Source of the DNA: an uncultured Actinoplanes sp.
GTDB lineage: Bacteria > Actinomycetota > Actinomycetes > Mycobacteriales > Micromonosporaceae
Direction of reading: 5' to 3'
DNA length: 5,241 bases
Assembly: GCA_934667465.1 (NCBI GenBank)
Contig: CAKUMG010000514.1
Coordinates: 1-5,241, forward strand
The notes beneath the pieces were generated by a model. It saw only the letters and a program-made list of their open reading frames with translations. It made no database searches and was not told the DNA's origin. Positions 5,212 through 5,241 of this stretch are shown in pieces. A program made the translations under genes and the position numbers. How positions within the stretch are numbered: the stretch's first letter is position 1; every line of letters starts with the position of its first letter.

Positions 5212-5241
5212 CCGGCCTGCTGGTCGGCGGTCGCCCCGGTC
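5192..5241. repeat. 16-bp direct repeat, 34-bp period, at the window edge
   Basis: GGCGGTCGCCCCGGTC occurs at 5192-5207, inside the last codons of the cysteine desulfurase, and again at 5226-5241, the final bases of the window. The second copy is cut by the window edge, so the repeat may be longer or have more copies. Between them, CCGGTC-GT-GACCGG (5202-5215) forms a small inverted repeat over the stop codon. Confidence 0.8.

Overview
The window is very GC-rich DNA with almost exclusively G or C at third codon positions. Together with the gene families present, this points to a high-GC actinomycete. The order etfB-etfA-cysteine desulfurase and the protein sequences look like Micromonosporaceae (Actinoplanes/Micromonospora type), but that family-level guess rests on memory, not on a search.

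Layout, left to right. (1) Positions 16-343, plus strand: a small TPR-like gene. Its coding signal jumps frame near 194-196 and continues into a C-terminal membrane helix, so it is apparently frameshifted. (2) Positions 344-516: a convergent intergenic gap holding about 4.4 tandem copies of a 23-bp unit (405-506), framed by GCTCAGCTG boxes and hairpins. (3) Positions 517-1813, minus strand: a compact cluster of three small membrane proteins, DUF202 (1436-1813), a second DUF202 (1128-1439, overlapping the first by GTGA) and a PLDc_N-type protein (517-1089). The last carries a repetitive Arg/Asp/Gly tail encoded by a 15-bp repeat. The first and last of these genes have a -10-like hexamer exactly 6 nt before the start codon, suggesting leaderless mRNAs. 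(4) Positions 1814-2129: a divergent control region with a 9-bp hairpin, a GTCAC/GTGAC dyad, and the putative promoter of the minus-strand cluster. (5) Positions 2130-3889, plus strand: etfB and etfA, the two subunits of electron transfer flavoprotein, 20 bp apart and closed by a strong 13-bp stem-loop terminator with a T-run (3904-3938). (6) Positions 4033-5211, plus strand: an intact IscS/NifS-type cysteine desulfurase. A 16-bp direct repeat with a 34-bp period spans its end and the window edge.

Functionally, etfBA encodes the soluble FAD/AMP heterodimer that takes electrons from acyl-CoA and related dehydrogenases and passes them toward the quinone pool. The cysteine desulfurase mobilises sulfur from cysteine for tRNA thiolation or Fe-S assembly and is a separate transcription unit. 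The three minus-strand membrane proteins are of unknown function. Most of the window is ordinary actinobacterial core sequence. I see no convincing new multi-gene system; the points worth a second look are the frameshifted first gene, the two unrelated repeat structures at 405-506 and 616-735, and the leaderless-looking starts.
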